The notes beneath the pieces were generated by a model. It did no database searches. It was not told the DNA's origin and saw nothing but the letters and a program-made list of their open reading frames with translations. The position numbers were made by a program, and so were the translations under genes. Positions 1 to 11,600 of a DNA stretch of 64,000 nt are shown here, piece after piece; positions within the stretch are counted from its first letter, which is position 1, and each line of letters starts with the position of its first letter. Source of the DNA: Pegoplata infirma (taxonomy: Eukaryota; Arthropoda; Insecta; Diptera; Anthomyiidae); NCBI GenBank assembly GCA_963921195.1, contig OY992537.1, positions 150,071,341-150,135,340 of the forward strand. Reading direction: 5' to 3'.

Positions 1-300
1 TATGTCTGGTTTGATGTTTGATTGACCAACGATGATTCTCTAAAGTCTGCTGATGATTCCTTTAGTGGGGATGAAACTGATCAGTACAGATATACTATGA
101 GATGAGTAACTTTTTTAAAGCAATAAATTAAAAATACTCTATTATGACAATATCATATATAGAAATATTTTTGGGCCTCGAACTAGAATAAAACTCTAAT
201 CGAATATATATACATATATAAAGGCCGAATAAATACATTTTATTTTTATGTACCTTTTGGTACTAAAAATAAAAAAACAACATTCGTTAGCAGAAATGTT
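1..300. other. AT-rich sequence, nothing recognised
   Basis: No ORF, repeat unit or terminal structure recognised. It may be the inner or 3' part of the left Helitron-like element, whose 3' end I could not find in the window. Confidence 0.4.
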
Positions 301-960
301 TTGCTAAAAATTAGTTAACTGAAATTTTTTTTATTTCCACTTAGTTCATACACATTTGAGGACCCCATTGGGTTCGGACCCGATAGGTCCAGACCCTGAT
401 GGGCCTAGACCTAGTTGGGTTCCTTAAAAATCGTCATAGTTTTTGATCCAAAATTTGTGTCCGTTTCGCTCTACCTTGCTTAGTCTTGTTCTACGTGTTA
501 AGGGCTACAAAAATGCTTTTGGACTTTTTTTGTGTCGGCAATATTTACCGAGATATGAGCATTTTAAAATTTTCGGGAATGATAAGTTAGGACCCATTAG
601 GGTCCACACATGTGAATAGGACCGGCGATACTATGGGAAGCTCGAGAACCAAAAATGGCCTCCAATTTGCTCTATCTGGCTTAGTTTCCGAGATAGCGCC
701 ATTTTAAGTTTTCTGAAAATAAAAATAAAATTACCATTTATTTTTGCTAATATTAGCAAAAAAGCTTGTAAAAATTTGGTCAACTCAATTTTAAATTTAG
801 CAAAAAAATTTTGTTTAAAATTGCTAATGCGCTAAATGAAGTTTACAAGATATTTTTGCTAACATGCTAATCTCAACTAAAAATTTGCTAAAAGTTAGCT
901 AACCAGCATTAGCAAAAAAAAAAAATAGTAAATCTACTAATGTATGATTTTGAGTGTATA
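300..960 (-). repeat. Repeat block, inverted relative of 15380-16080
   Basis: Short stretches (GCTACAAAAATGCTTTTGGAC, ATATTTACCGAGATATGAGC, CACACATGTGAA, GAACCAAAAATGGCCTCC, CTTAGTTTCCGAGATAGCGCC) occur in reverse complement and reversed order at 15580-15860. Both blocks are flanked by runs of GCTAAT/GCATTAG words. This suggests the same element sits in both inverted Helitron-like copies. Non-coding. Confidence 0.6.
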
Positions 961-969
961 CTCCAAATT

Positions 970-3900
970 TGAAGTTTATAGGACCATTAGTTTAAAAGGT
1001 ACAAAATGTTACAAATTGTCCTATTTTCATCCTTTTTACCCCTTTAGCAGCGGAATTTTCCAAAAAGTACTTATTTCAGAAAATTGTTTCGGCTAGAGGA
1101 TCCTAGATTTCAAATTTGAAGTTTTAAGGATTATTATTTCATACGATAAAAAATGTACCAAATTGCCTACCCCCCCCCCCCCCCTCCAGAAAAGCGGAAC
1201 TTAAAAAAACCTTTTCTCAGAATGTTATTTCGCGAAAGGATCTTATAGTTCAAACTTTAGAATGTTTTTTCCGCGAGAGGGTCGTACAGTCCAAATTTCA
1301 AGTCTCTAGGACCACTAGTTCAGCAGATACAAAATTGCCCTACTTTCCCCCTTTTTTCGCCGTAGAAGCGGAATTTTAAAAAGTACTTACTTTAGAAGGA
1401 TATTTCCGCGAAAGGATTCAAATTTTAAAATTGCACTTCTTTCCCCCTTATCCCCCATAGAAGCAGATTTTTCTAAAAAAAGTACTTCTTCTAGAATGTT
1501 ATTTCCGCGAGAGGATCGCACAGTCCAAACTTCAAGTATTTAGGATCAGTCGTTCAGCAGATACAAAAAATTACCCCACTACTCTCCCCATTTTTCACCG
1601 TAGAAGCGGAATTTTCAAAAAGGTTTTTCTTAAAAAACGTTATTTCCGCGAGAGGATCGTACAGTTGAAATTTCAAGTATCTAGGACCATGAGTTCAGCA
1701 GATTCAAAATTACCCTACTGACCCCCTTTTTCCCCCGCAATTTTCAAAAAGTATTTTCTTTAGAATATTATTTCCGCGAGAGGATTGTACAGTTCAAATT
1801 TCAAGTATCTAGGACCATTAATTCAGCAGATACAAAACTGCCCTACTTTCCTCCTTTTTCCCCGTAGAAGCGGAATTTTTAAAAAAGTTCTTCTTTAAGA
1901 ATCTTATTTCCGCAAAAGGATCGTACAGTTCAAATTTCAAGTATTTAGGACCATTAGTTCAGCAGATTCAAAATTGCCCTACTTCCTCCAGAATTTAAAA
2001 AAGTTTTTCCCTTAGAATGTTATTTCCGAGAGAGGATCGTTCAGTCCAAATTTCAAGTATCTAGGACCATTAGTTCAGCAGATACAAAATTGCCCTACCT
2101 TTCCCCCTTTTCCCCCTTAGAAGCGAAATTTTCAAAATAGAACTTTCTTCACAGTGTTATTTCCGCGAGAGGATCCCATATTCAAAATATTTTAAGTTTC
2201 TGGGAAAATTAGTTCAGAAGATACAAAGTGTACCAAATTGTCCTATTATCCCCCTTTTTACCACCCTAGAAGCGGAATTGAAAAAAAAACTTTGTTTCAG
2301 AATGTTTTTTCCGCGAGAGGATCTTATAGTCCATACTTTAAGTTTCTAGGACCAATAGGTCAGAAAAAAGAAAGTGTACCAAATTGCCAAATTTTCCCCC
2401 TTTTCCCTTCTTAGAAGTGCCTTTTTAAAAAAGTACTTCTTTAAGAATGTTATTTCCTAGAGAGAGGATCGTGCAGTCCAAATTTCAAGTATCTAGGACC
2501 ATTAGTTCGGCAGACACAAAATTGTCCTACTTTCCCCATTTAAAACGGAATTTTCAAAAGTGTACTTCTTTCAGCATGTTATTTCTGCGAGAGGATCTAC
2601 AGTCCAAAATTCAAGTATCTACGACCATTAGTTCAGCAGACACAAAATTGCCCTACTTCCCCCCTTTTCCCCCTTAGAAGCGAAATTTTCAAAATAGAAC
2701 TTTCTTCACAGTGTTATTTCCGCGAGTGGATCCCATATTCAAAATATTTTAAGTTTCTGGGAAAATTAGTTCAGAAGATACAAAGTGTACCAAATTGTCC
2801 TATTATCCCCATTTTTACCACCCTAGAAGCGGAATTGAAAAAAAAAAACTTTGTTTCAGAATGTTTTTTCCGCGAGAGGATCTTATAGTCCATACTTTAA
2901 GTTTCTAGGACCAATAGGTCAGAAAAAAGAAAGTGTACCAAATTGCCAAATTTTCCCCCTTTTCCCTTCTTAGAAGTGCCTTTTTAAAAAAGTACTTTCT
3001 TCAGAATATTATTCCCGCGAGAGGATCCTATAGTCCAAATTTCAGGTTTCTGGGACCATTAGTTCAGAATATAGAAAATATTCAAAATCGCCCTATTCCC
3101 ACCCCCCCCCCCCCCAAATTTGAATGAAAAATTTTCAAAAAATACTTTCTTCAGAACGTTATTTCCGCGAGACGATTAAATTTTTAAGATTCTAGGAACA
3201 TTAGTTCAGAAGATACAAAATGTACCAAATTATCCTACTTTCCCCCTTCCAAGCCCCTAGAATCAGAATTAAAAAAAAACTTTGTTTCAGAATGTTTTTT
3301 CCGTTAGAGGACCTTATAGTCCAAGCTTTAAGTTTCTAGGACAATTAGGTCAAAAGATAGAATATGTACCAAATTGCCCTTTTTCCCCCATTTTCCCTTC
3401 TTAGAATGTTTTTTTTTATAAAAGTATTTTCTTTAGAGTATTATTTCCGCAAGAAGATCCTTTAGTCCAACTTTCAGGTTTCTGGGACCATTAGTTCAGA
3501 AGATCGAAATGTTCAAAATTGTCCTATTTCCCCCTAAATTTGAGTGATTAAATCAATAAATAAAAAAAAAATAAAAAAAATGAGAAAAAAATTGAGTAAA
3601 CAATTTAAGTCAAAAAATGAAGCGAAAAAAATTTTGTGTAAAAAAAATTGAAATTTGAGTAAAAAAAAATTTGGGTCAAAACACCTTCTAAATAAAAAAA
3701 ATTGAGTAAAAAAACTGAAGTATAAAATACAATTGAGTGACAAAAATTGAGTAAAAAAAAATTTTTGAGTAAAAAAAAAATTTTGAGTAAAAAAAATTTT
3801 AGTAAAAAAATGTTTTTTTGCCCAAGAGGATACTATAGTCCAAATATCTAGTTTCTAGGACCATTAGTTCAAAATTCACCAAATTGCCCTATTTTCCCCC

Positions 3901-4415
3901 TTTTTGTCCCCCTTAAAACCGGAGTTTTCAAAAAAAAAAAAACCGGAGTTTTCAGAAAAAAAGTTTTCAAAATGTTATTTCCGCGAGAGTATCCTATATT
4001 CAAAATTTCAAGATTGTAGGACCATTAGTTCAAAAGATACAAAATGTACCAATTTGACCTATTTTCCCCTCCCCCCACCTTACAAACGGAATTTTCAAAA
4101 TATTACTTTTTCCAAAATGTTATTTCCGCGAGAGGCTCCTAGAGTTCAAATTTCAAGTTTCTGAGACCATTTGTTTAGAATATAAAAAATGTACCAATTC
4201 GCCCTATTTTCCCCTTTTTGTAACTTTGGAGGCGGAATTTTCCAAAAATATTTTTTCCGGAATTTTATTTCCGCGAGAGGATCATAGAGTTCAAATTTAA
4301 AGTTTCTAGGACTATTAGTTCGAAAGATACAAAATCCCCCAAAGGGCCCTATTTTCCCCCCTTTGCCCCCCTTAGAATCGGAATTTCCAAAAATCCCTTT
4401 TTAGTGGGTGGTTTT
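970..4415 (-). repeat. Degenerate tandem array, about 125-150-bp unit
   Basis: About 25 units, each with ATTTCCGCGAGAGGATC, then CAGTCCAAATTTCAAGTATC, TAGGACCATTAGTTCAGCAG, a C-rich block (ATTGCCCTACTTTCCCCC) and AGAAGCGGAATTTTCAAAAA. Units are diverged with small indels. A near-identical duplication is visible (about 2103-2450 against 2665-3010). Short ORFs here follow the repeat and are not genes. In reverse complement the unit is recognisably related to the 11760-15360 array (shared AAATTTCAAGTTTCTAGGACCATTA core). Confidence 0.85.
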
Positions 4416-4490
4416 GTCGGGGCCGAACCTACATTCCATATTTCAAGTCTCTAGCTTCAGCGGTTTGGGCTGGGCGATGATTATTGCCAA

Positions 4491-4521
<31 letters not shown>

Positions 4522-5514
4522 CCACTAGTGTTTGGGAATTCCCGGACTTTTCAACTTCCCGGGAAACGGGAAAAAAATAATTTATTTCCCGGGATTCCCG
4601 GGAATCCCGGGAAATTTTCATTATTAATATAAATCATAAAAAACATTAAAATTTTACCAAGTTTTTATTAAAAACAGTTTTATTACAGATAAACGATTAA
4701 TTAAAACATGGAAAATCAAAAAATAGAAGTTAGAAAACCCTGAAATACAATAAAACAAAACAAAAAAAAAAATATTGCAACTTTTTTCCCCACAAAAAAT
4801 CGCAAAAAAATGTAAAACTGCGTTATTCGAGCAAAAACTAATATAGTTGGCAGCACTTTAATATTTGTTCTGGAAATGTAAATTCTAGGTTCAAAATTTT
4901 TATATTTTTTTTAACAGTCCTAGCAAAATTATCATTAACCCACGTATATTTTTTGACTTTTTAAGTTTTTTCATGATATTACACTTGGTCAATTTTTTTA
5001 TAGATGTATATTTGAAATGTTCTTCCAAATAGCAAAAATACAAAACATAGCAAATTTAATTATACCTGTATGCAGGGTTGCCAGAATTGTTGGGTACAAA
5101 ATCGTCAAAAATGTACGATTTTTAAAAAAAAAATCGTCAAAATCGTCATCCCATTTGCAGAAATCGTCAAAAAATCGTCAAAATAAAAAAGGTATATTTA
5201 TCATTGATTAAAGATTCATTCAAGCGATGTCCGCCCGTCTGTTGAAGACATGATGCAGTCCAAACCAAAAGAGCTAAATATGGTTCGGATGGATGGTTCA
5301 GTTTGAAAATTGACAAAACAAACCAGGGAGAACAAAGTTCACTTTAGTAAAACTGAACCTACCTCCGAAATTTCCTCTTTATATTCTTTGTTCCCCTTCT
5401 TAAACATATGAAATATTTTTATGAAAGAAAAGATCATGCAGTTGGGTCAAGTTAATTAAAAAATATTTTTTTTCCCTCCGCCCTTTTCCGTCCGATTAGA
5501 TTTAAATAGATTAA

Positions 5515-6321
5515 AATAGACTATTCCAAACGCGATCTCTGAAAAACAGACAGGTTCGACATACGAAGATTATTGGTAGTTCTGAACGGAGCATAAGGAC
5601 TGATTATGATATTCCTTATAACGTAACTGATGGAAGATCCAAAATTGTGATTCCTTCATTGGATGATTGGCTTAACAACAGAGTAAAATTTCAGCAAATT
5701 AACGTTTTTACGGATGGTTCCAAAATGTTGGAGGGCACAGGTGGTGGCTTTCACTGCATGGAACTAAACCTGAATGAGTCTTTCCGTCTAGACAACGATT
5801 GTAGTATCTTCCAAGCCGAAGTATTTGCGATAGCCAAGGCAGCTGAGCAAATTTCGATGTTACCAATATACAGGCGTGATATTAGATTCTTCATCGATAG
5901 TCAAGCTGCTTTAATGGCTTTAGAAAGTGATAATATCAGATCTAAGGTGGTCAGCCGCTGCTACAGAGAGCTTAAGGTTCTCAGCGAGCAGCATAATATT
6001 ACTCTGTGCTGGGTACCTGGACACAAGGATATTTTGGGAAACGAGAAAGCCGATGAACTTGCACGACGGGGAGCGGAACTCGCACGGGAGACAGCGGAAT
6101 CTGAAGTATTCCCTCCACTGTCTATTATTTGTCAGAAAATAAGATTGGACACAAAGGCGAGTTGGTTGGATAAATGGTCAAACTCTGAAAGGTGTATACA
6201 AACAAAATTATTATGGGATGAAAGCTTGGCAAAACACTGTAAAATTCTTCTAGATATGGACAGGAAGCAACTTAGAGCTACAATTAACCTCATTACTGGT
6301 CACAACACATTGGGTAAACAC
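5515..6321 (+). pseudogene. LINE ORF2 fragment, RNase H domain (first part)
   Basis: An open frame without its own ATG runs from about 5515 until the TIR of the next transposon supplies a TAG at 6322. Numbering from the GTG at 5647, it shows the four RNase H acidic residues in order: D23 (VFTDGSK), E58 (QAEVFAI), D84 (FIDSQAA) and D136 (NEKADELA). It also has the WVPGHKDI loop with H126. All catalytic residues are present, but reverse transcriptase and endonuclease are missing. The frame resumes at 8771 if the insertion 6322-8762 and one TSD copy are ignored, so the LINE was in frame when it was hit. Confidence 0.85.
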
Positions 6322-8762
6322 TAGGGTGGGTCGTTTTGCCACTTTTTTGTCGGATCGAAACGCTATACCCGGCAAAAGTTGTCTACCCAGATGGGTATTA
6401 CAGATGTGATTTTTTTTGGAAATCGGTTGATATCTTCTGCTCTCAGAATGGGCTCAAAGTTTCGAAATTTCGGCGAAAAATCACAAAATGCCAATTATTG
6501 AGGCTCGAAAAAGCGGTTACTTTTTTTTTGGTAAAGTTATGTTATTTTAAACGTAAACTCCATTTTAGGCATCAAAATGCAGTTTTAACCCCTCCCGGAG
6601 TTCCAGGGAATACCCCCGATATCCAAAGAGGATGTGAATTTCGGCTAAAAATACCCTAATTGATAATTATTGTGGTTAGAAAAAGTGGCATAATTTTTGG
6701 GTACAAATATGTTATAGACTTTAAATCCCTATTAGGCATCAATATGCAGTTTTAAGCCCTTTTAGAAATCCAGGGAATACCCCCGATATCCTAAGTGGGA
6801 GGTGAATTTCCAAAATTGTAAAAAATTCAAGTGCAGATAAAGTTTCATTATATATGGGTAAAGATGCCTTAAAATGCTATTTTTAACGATACCTCCCTAC
6901 CCTCAATATCAGGAAAAATTGTCACAAATTTATATTTAAATTCAAATTTTGTTGGAGCTTGTCTAGAAATTAAATCCGATTTTATTATGCCATCCCTTGC
7001 GTTTCTGTTGCACACTTTAGATATTGCTTCAGATACTAATTTTACTGTTCGTTCGACTGCAACTGAATGGCACGGAAACTGTGTTTTCAGGAAGTGAAAG
7101 TTTGTCAATAAGTTATTTATTTGATACCATTCTTAAAACGGGTGGTACTGTGTTAGAAACATCAGTAATTTCCCAGAAGATCATTTGCAAGTAATCAGTG
7201 GCCTCAAAATTTGGCCTTGGAATAATATTGTAGCGAATGAACTGATGACGATTCCCTGTTTGTTCTTCTTGAGTACTAAGAATTATTTTTGGTGCATCTT
7301 GACGGACAGCAAGTCGATAATCTGTCATCATCGCGAGAAGAATATTTTCGGGCAGTGCAAAGAACGCATTGGTTGGAATGGATGAATGAACTACAGCTTT
7401 TTTTTTTACTTTGAGCCAACACTCAGGGGATGCCCCTTTTGCATCACCATATAGACTTTAGGTATGTATTTCTATGAGTTCCTTGCTTTGCAGTTGTCAA
7501 CCTGCGAGCCTTGTTCAATTTTCCAGGGATCATGGAAGCAAGAACCTCCGAGCATTCTGCCGAATCAATAGCTTTAGCTATAAGAAACAAGTACTTGAAG
7601 TCCTTACTGAGTTTTTTAAGCTTTTCGGAACTGTGATAAGGAAGATCACATTTAATTGCTATAAATGACACCACAGGAAGTTTTTCACATCCGTGTAATT
7701 TTGAAACTATAGGACCTGTGTAAAAATTGGGACCTGATGTTTGGACGTCGAAATGCTTAAAGAGAACTCGCAATGGTACTTCGATAAAATGCAAAAGGCA
7801 ACCTGCCCATTGCATGGATTTTCCTATTAATTCTTCTAATTTTCGAAGAATTCTACCTCTATGAAAAATACAACTTTTAAAATATTCTCTTTACTCCACT
7901 AGATTTTTTTACCATATAAACACTTTTGCATAACCTCTAGCCAAACAAAATTAAAAGATATAAATATATCTAAAAAATCTAGCTTGAAATATCTTCCACT
8001 TATCGATTTTGACAAGCCCGGCCTTTGAGTTGAGTCTCGGCGAGAACTATAAAATTATCAATGTTCCATATAACCAAAAATGGCTTTGAAAGATTTAAAA
8101 AATGCCCAAACTTCCATCTTTCTCCGATCCCGGCGGGGAGTCCTTGACCCCAAGGGGGGTTAATAATTGCTTTTTAAGGCATAAATGTGAGATGATGTTT
8201 AAAATAACACATCTTTACACAAACAAAATGCCATTTTTCGAACCTCAATAATAGTCAATTTGGGTATTTTTAGCCGAAATTCACTTCTCTTTTGGATATC
8301 GGGGGTATTCCCTGGATTTCCGAAAGGGCTTAAAATTGCATATTGATGCCTAATAGGGATTTAAAGTCTATAACATATTTATACCCAAAAATTATGCCAC
8401 TTTTTCTAACCACAATAATTATCAATTAGGGTATTTTTAGCCGAAATTCACATCCTCTTTGGATATCGGGGGTATTCCCTGGACCTCCGGGAGAGTTTAA
8501 AACTGCATTTTGATGCCTAAAATGGAGTTTACGTTTAAAATAACATATCTTTACCTAAAAAAAGTAACCGCTTTTTCGAGCCTCAATAATTGGTATTTTG
8601 TGATTTTTCGCCGAAATTTCGAAACTTTGAGCCCATTCTGAGAGCAGAAGATATCAACCGATTTCCAAAAAAATTCACATCTGTTATACCCATCTGGGTA
8701 GACAACTTTTGCCGGGTATAGCGTTTCGAGCCGACAAAAAAGTGGCAAAACGACCCACCCTA
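6322..8762 (-). mobile_element. hAT-like element, TIR TAGGGTGGGTCGTTTTGCC, 8-bp TSD GTAAACAC
   Basis: The ends are inverted repeats of about 210 bp (6322-6530 against 8550-8762), starting TAGGGTGGGTCGTTTTGCCA. They are followed by further inverted blocks (CCAGGGAATACCCCCGATAT and inverse). A perfect 8-bp duplication GTAAACAC flanks it (6314-6321, 8763-8770). Removing the element and one TSD copy leaves the LINE frame intact, which fixes the boundaries well. Decayed coding sequence lies between the arms on the minus strand. Confidence 0.85.
6869..7815 (-). pseudogene. Decayed transposase-like coding region inside 6322-8762
   Basis: Three minus-strand frames in tandem (7815-7444, 7331-7113, 7108-6869) read like successive pieces of one protein broken by frameshifts. 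They contain WAGCLLHFIEVPLRVLFKHF and IPGKLNKARRLTTAKQ, then PKIILSTQEE, then FPCHSVAVERTVKLVSEA with NARDGIIKS and SRQ. The wording resembles C-terminal parts of uncharacterised transposon proteins widespread in insects (PCH..AVER.VK.V.EA and ARxLTTA motifs). I recall that resemblance but cannot name the family. With an 8-bp TSD, hAT or P-type is plausible. Confidence 0.5.
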
Positions 8763-8770
8763 GTAAACAC

Positions 8771-8983
8771 ATGGTAACAATTGGAATTAGAAATGATGAT
8801 ACATGTAGATGGTGCAGAGAATCCGTAGAAGATACCTATCATTTCTTATGCGAATGCCCTGCACTATCATTTAGAAGATTAAAAATGTTTGGTTCTTATA
8901 TTTTTCAGAATTTATCCGAATTACGAGGCACGAATCCTTGGACCCTACTAGAATTTATAAAGGCATCTAAATGGGACGCATAA
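8771..8983 (+). pseudogene. LINE ORF2 fragment, C-terminal Cys/His motif (second part)
   Basis: 70 codons continuing the frame of the RNase H fragment: ...RNDDTCRWCRESVEDTYHFL, then CECPALSFRR. The C-x2-C-x8-H-x4-C spacing is the zinc-knuckle-like motif common at the C-terminus of RNase H-bearing LINE ORF2 proteins. Natural stop TAA at 8981-8983. The 134-bp 3' UTR after it ends in the CCTAA-type tail. Non-functional because it is separated from the rest by a 2.4-kb transposon. Confidence 0.82.
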
Positions 8984-9688
8984 AAATAACCACTTTTGGC
9001 TACACAGTAGAAGAAGAGAGAGGATCAAAGTTTCAAAGGAATCATAATGGGCCGCATCGCGGCCCCTATGGGCGCTGGTTTTTTACCAGTGTCATCCTTC
9101 ATAACCTAACCTAACCTTTCCGTCCGACACTTGCATACAAAAATAATGATAAAATTGCGTAAATATCATAATAAATCAATTTGTTAACATTTATTACGAA
9201 AAGAAAGGTGTCCTCCGCCAAAAAAACCCCCTATAATTTTTTTACCTTTTGTAGGGAAAAAGGGAATGTAACTCTCACTTGTTTCCTTTATCCCTTTTTG
9301 TACAGAAATATTGGCGGATACTTTTTTTAATTAACAATAAGCAAAAAATATTCATTGAATACTAAAGTTTCATTAAAAATATTTTAAAAAGTAGACAAAA
9401 TTGACATCGTCAAATCGTCATTTTGCTATTTTGGGGAGTAAAAATCGTCAAAATGCAGAGAAATTGTCAAATCTGGCAACAGTGCCTATATGTAAAAAAA
9501 ATATTAAATATTAAATTAAAATAAACGTTTTTTATGTAAAATGGTTTATTTTATAAAATTCCCGGATTTCCCGGGAAAAATTAAAAAATTCCCGGGAATT
9601 CCCGTCAGTCTTTTCCCTGGAATTCCCGGGAAATCCGACCCGGGAATTCCCGGACCCCAAACACTAGTCACCACACTCTTTTATATAT

Positions 9689-11600
9689 GGGGCATTCCAT
9701 GTGAAATCGGACACTTTGAAAAACTTTTTTTTTTAGATTTTCCCAATTTGCTTACAGTTTTTAGTACCCTTCGAAAACTCCTTCGTGGTAAATTTTCAGA
9801 TTTTTTTGATGACCCGTTCAAAAGATATCGATTTTTTAAAAATTGGTAGTTTGTTCCTTTACCCAAACTTCTTTTAATCATAACTTCTTCAATAATGGTC
9901 CAAATTTCAATTTTTTTTTTTTTCAAAATTTTTGTTTTTTTAAATACTTTCTAAAAAAAAATCCCATAAAATTCTTAAAAGCGCTCTAGTATGCGATTTT
10001 TAAGTTTTAAAATTTAAATCTCATTTTTTAAAATGTTTGTACTCTTCGATTTTTTTGAAATTTTTTTGAGTAAAACTTCTATCAATTCTACAAATTGTTT
10101 GCCCAGGTAGATCGTGGGATAACGATTGTTACTATTTTTTAAAATTTTTTTAAAAAATTTTATTGTAATTTTTCAATCCTAAAATCATTTCTACTGCTCC
10201 AATGGTGCGTCATAGAGGGGTCCTTTATAAGACCAACCCCTATTAATTTTTATGTCTTAACATTTCTTTTGAACAAACTAATACCCTATTTCCATTTTCT
10301 AAGGGGGTTCCCACACAAAACGGCATTTTTTAAAATTTGTTCCAACCGCTCTAACTGCCCTAATAGTGCCCTTAGAGCAACAAAATGTATGACCGACCCA
10401 CAATATTTTTTAGTCCAAACATTTTCTCTGAACACACCTACCCTCTATCTTTAAGTGTTAAGGCGGTCCCCTAAAATTTTTTTTATTTTTTGTAAATTTG
10501 TTTTATTTAATCAGCTTCTACCGGTCCAATGGTGCGTCCGAGAGGGGTCATTACTGAGACCGACCCCCATTTATTTTTACCCTACAACATTTTTTCAAAA
10601 CATACCTACTCCCTATCTCCACTCCCTAAGTAGGCTACCATACAAAATTATATTTTTATAAAATTTGCTCCAACTGTTATTTGTATGGGAGCCTACTTAG
10701 GGAGTGGAGATAGGGCGTATGTATGTTTTGAAAAAATGTTGTAGGGTAAAAATAAATGGGGGTCGGTCTCACTAATGACCCCTCTCGGACGCACCATTGG
10801 ACCGGTAGAAGCTGATTAAATAAAACAAATTTACAAAAAATAAAAAAAATTGTATGGGGACCGCCTTAACAGTTAAAGATAGAGGGTAGGTGTGTTCAGA
10901 GAAAATGTTTGGACTAAAAAAATATTGTGGGTCGCTCATACATTTTGTTGCTCTAACGGCATTATTAGGGCAGGTAGAGCAGTTGGAACAAATTTTTAAA
11001 AATGTCGTTTTGTGTGGGAGCCCCCTTAGAAATTGGAGATAGGGTATTAGTTTGTTCCAAAGAAATGTTAAGACGTAAAAATTAATGGGAGTCGGTCTTA
11101 TAAAAGACCCCTCTATGACGCACCATTGGAGCAGTAGAAATGATTTTAAGATTGGAAAATTACAATAAAATTTTTTAAAAAAATTTTAAAAAATAGTAAT
11201 AATCGTTATCCCACAATCTTCCTGGGCAAAAAATTTGTAGAATTGATAGAAGTTTTACACAAAAAATTTCAAAAAAATCGAAGAGTACAAACATTTTCAA
11301 AAATGAGATTTAAATTTTAAAACTTAAAAATCGCATACTAGAGCGCTTTTAAGAATTTTTTGGGATTTTTTTTTAGAAAGTACGTAAAAAAACAAAATTG
11401 AAGAAGTTATGATTAAAAGAAGTTTGAGTAAAGGAACAAACTACCAATTTTTAAAAATTCGATATCTTTTGAACGGGTCATCAAAAAAATCTGAAAATTT
11501 ACCACGAAGGAGTTTTCGAAGTGTACTTAAAACTGTAAACAAATTGGGAAAATCTAAAAAAAAAGTTTTTCAAAGTGTCCGATTTCACATGGAATGCCCC
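9689..11600. mobile_element. 1.9-kb long palindrome, foldback-like element
   Basis: GGGGCATTCCATGTGAAATC at 9689 is repeated in inverse ending at 11600. The arms stay matched for about 950 bp each to a centre near 10670 (GGGAGTGGAGATAGGG against its inverse). Arms differ by scattered substitutions and small indels. Flanks are ATATAT on both sides, too simple and self-complementary to prove a TSD. It sits exactly between the two head-to-head Helitron-like leaders. Short ORFs inside (for example 9541-9849 and 11409-11618) mirror one another and are not genes. Confidence 0.85.

Larger units (their letters stand above)
5496..9117 (+). mobile_element. 5'-truncated non-LTR retrotransposon (RNase H-bearing), 11-bp TSD
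   Basis: TTTCCGTCCGA occurs at 5485-5495 and 9118-9128, bracketing a segment that reads as the C-terminal part of a LINE ORF2. The 3' end is a short UTR ending in CATAACCTAACCTAACC. Only the RNase H and terminal Cys/His part survives, the usual result of 5' truncation during target-primed insertion. An RNase H domain suggests the I/LOA group rather than Jockey; that assignment is inference. Confidence 0.75.
5073..9484. mobile_element. hAT-like element, TIR CAGGGTTGCCAGA, 8-bp TSD CCT(G/A)TATG
   Basis: The left end CAGGGTTGCCAGA at 5073 is matched by TCTGGCAACAGTG ending at 9484. Flanks are CCTGTATG (5065-5072) and CCTATATG (9485-9492), seven of eight identical. The subterminal word AAATCGTCA is repeated several times at both ends in inverted orientation. 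It lies inside the TAGTGTTTGGG element and is itself interrupted by a LINE. 5218-5400 resembles the fly repeat at 41785-42316 (GCGATGTCCG...CCGTCTGT). Confidence 0.72.
4526..9666. mobile_element. hAT-like element, TIR TAGTGTTTGGG, 8-bp TSD GTCACCAC
   Basis: The left end is TAGTGTTTGGGAATTCCCGG and the right end is the inverse (...TTCCCGGACCCCAAACACTA). Both sides carry GTCACCAC (4518-4525 and 9667-9674). That repeat is not self-complementary, so it supports a real 8-bp duplication. Termini are rich in GGGAATTCCCGGG palindromes. Only about 550 bp on the left and 180 bp on the right belong to this element; the rest is the next insertion. A related right end lies at about 41410-41515. Confidence 0.75.
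4415..9688 (-). mobile_element. Leader of left Helitron-like element, interrupted by nested insertions
   Basis: 4425-4525 reads ACCTACATTCCATATTTCAA, GTCTCTAGCTTCAGCGG, GGGCTGGGCGATGAT, then (CAGT)n. It continues after the nested insertion at 9667-9688 as CACTCTTTTATATAT. In reverse complement this matches the leader of the right-hand element (ATATATAAAAGAGT..., (GACT)n, CATCGCCCAGGCCAAACC, GAAGCTAGAGACTTG at 11660-11780). A TC/ATATATATAAA start and internal minisatellites are seen in insect Helitrons. The replicase is absent and the 3' CTAG end of this copy is not seen, so the class is tentative. Confidence 0.5.
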
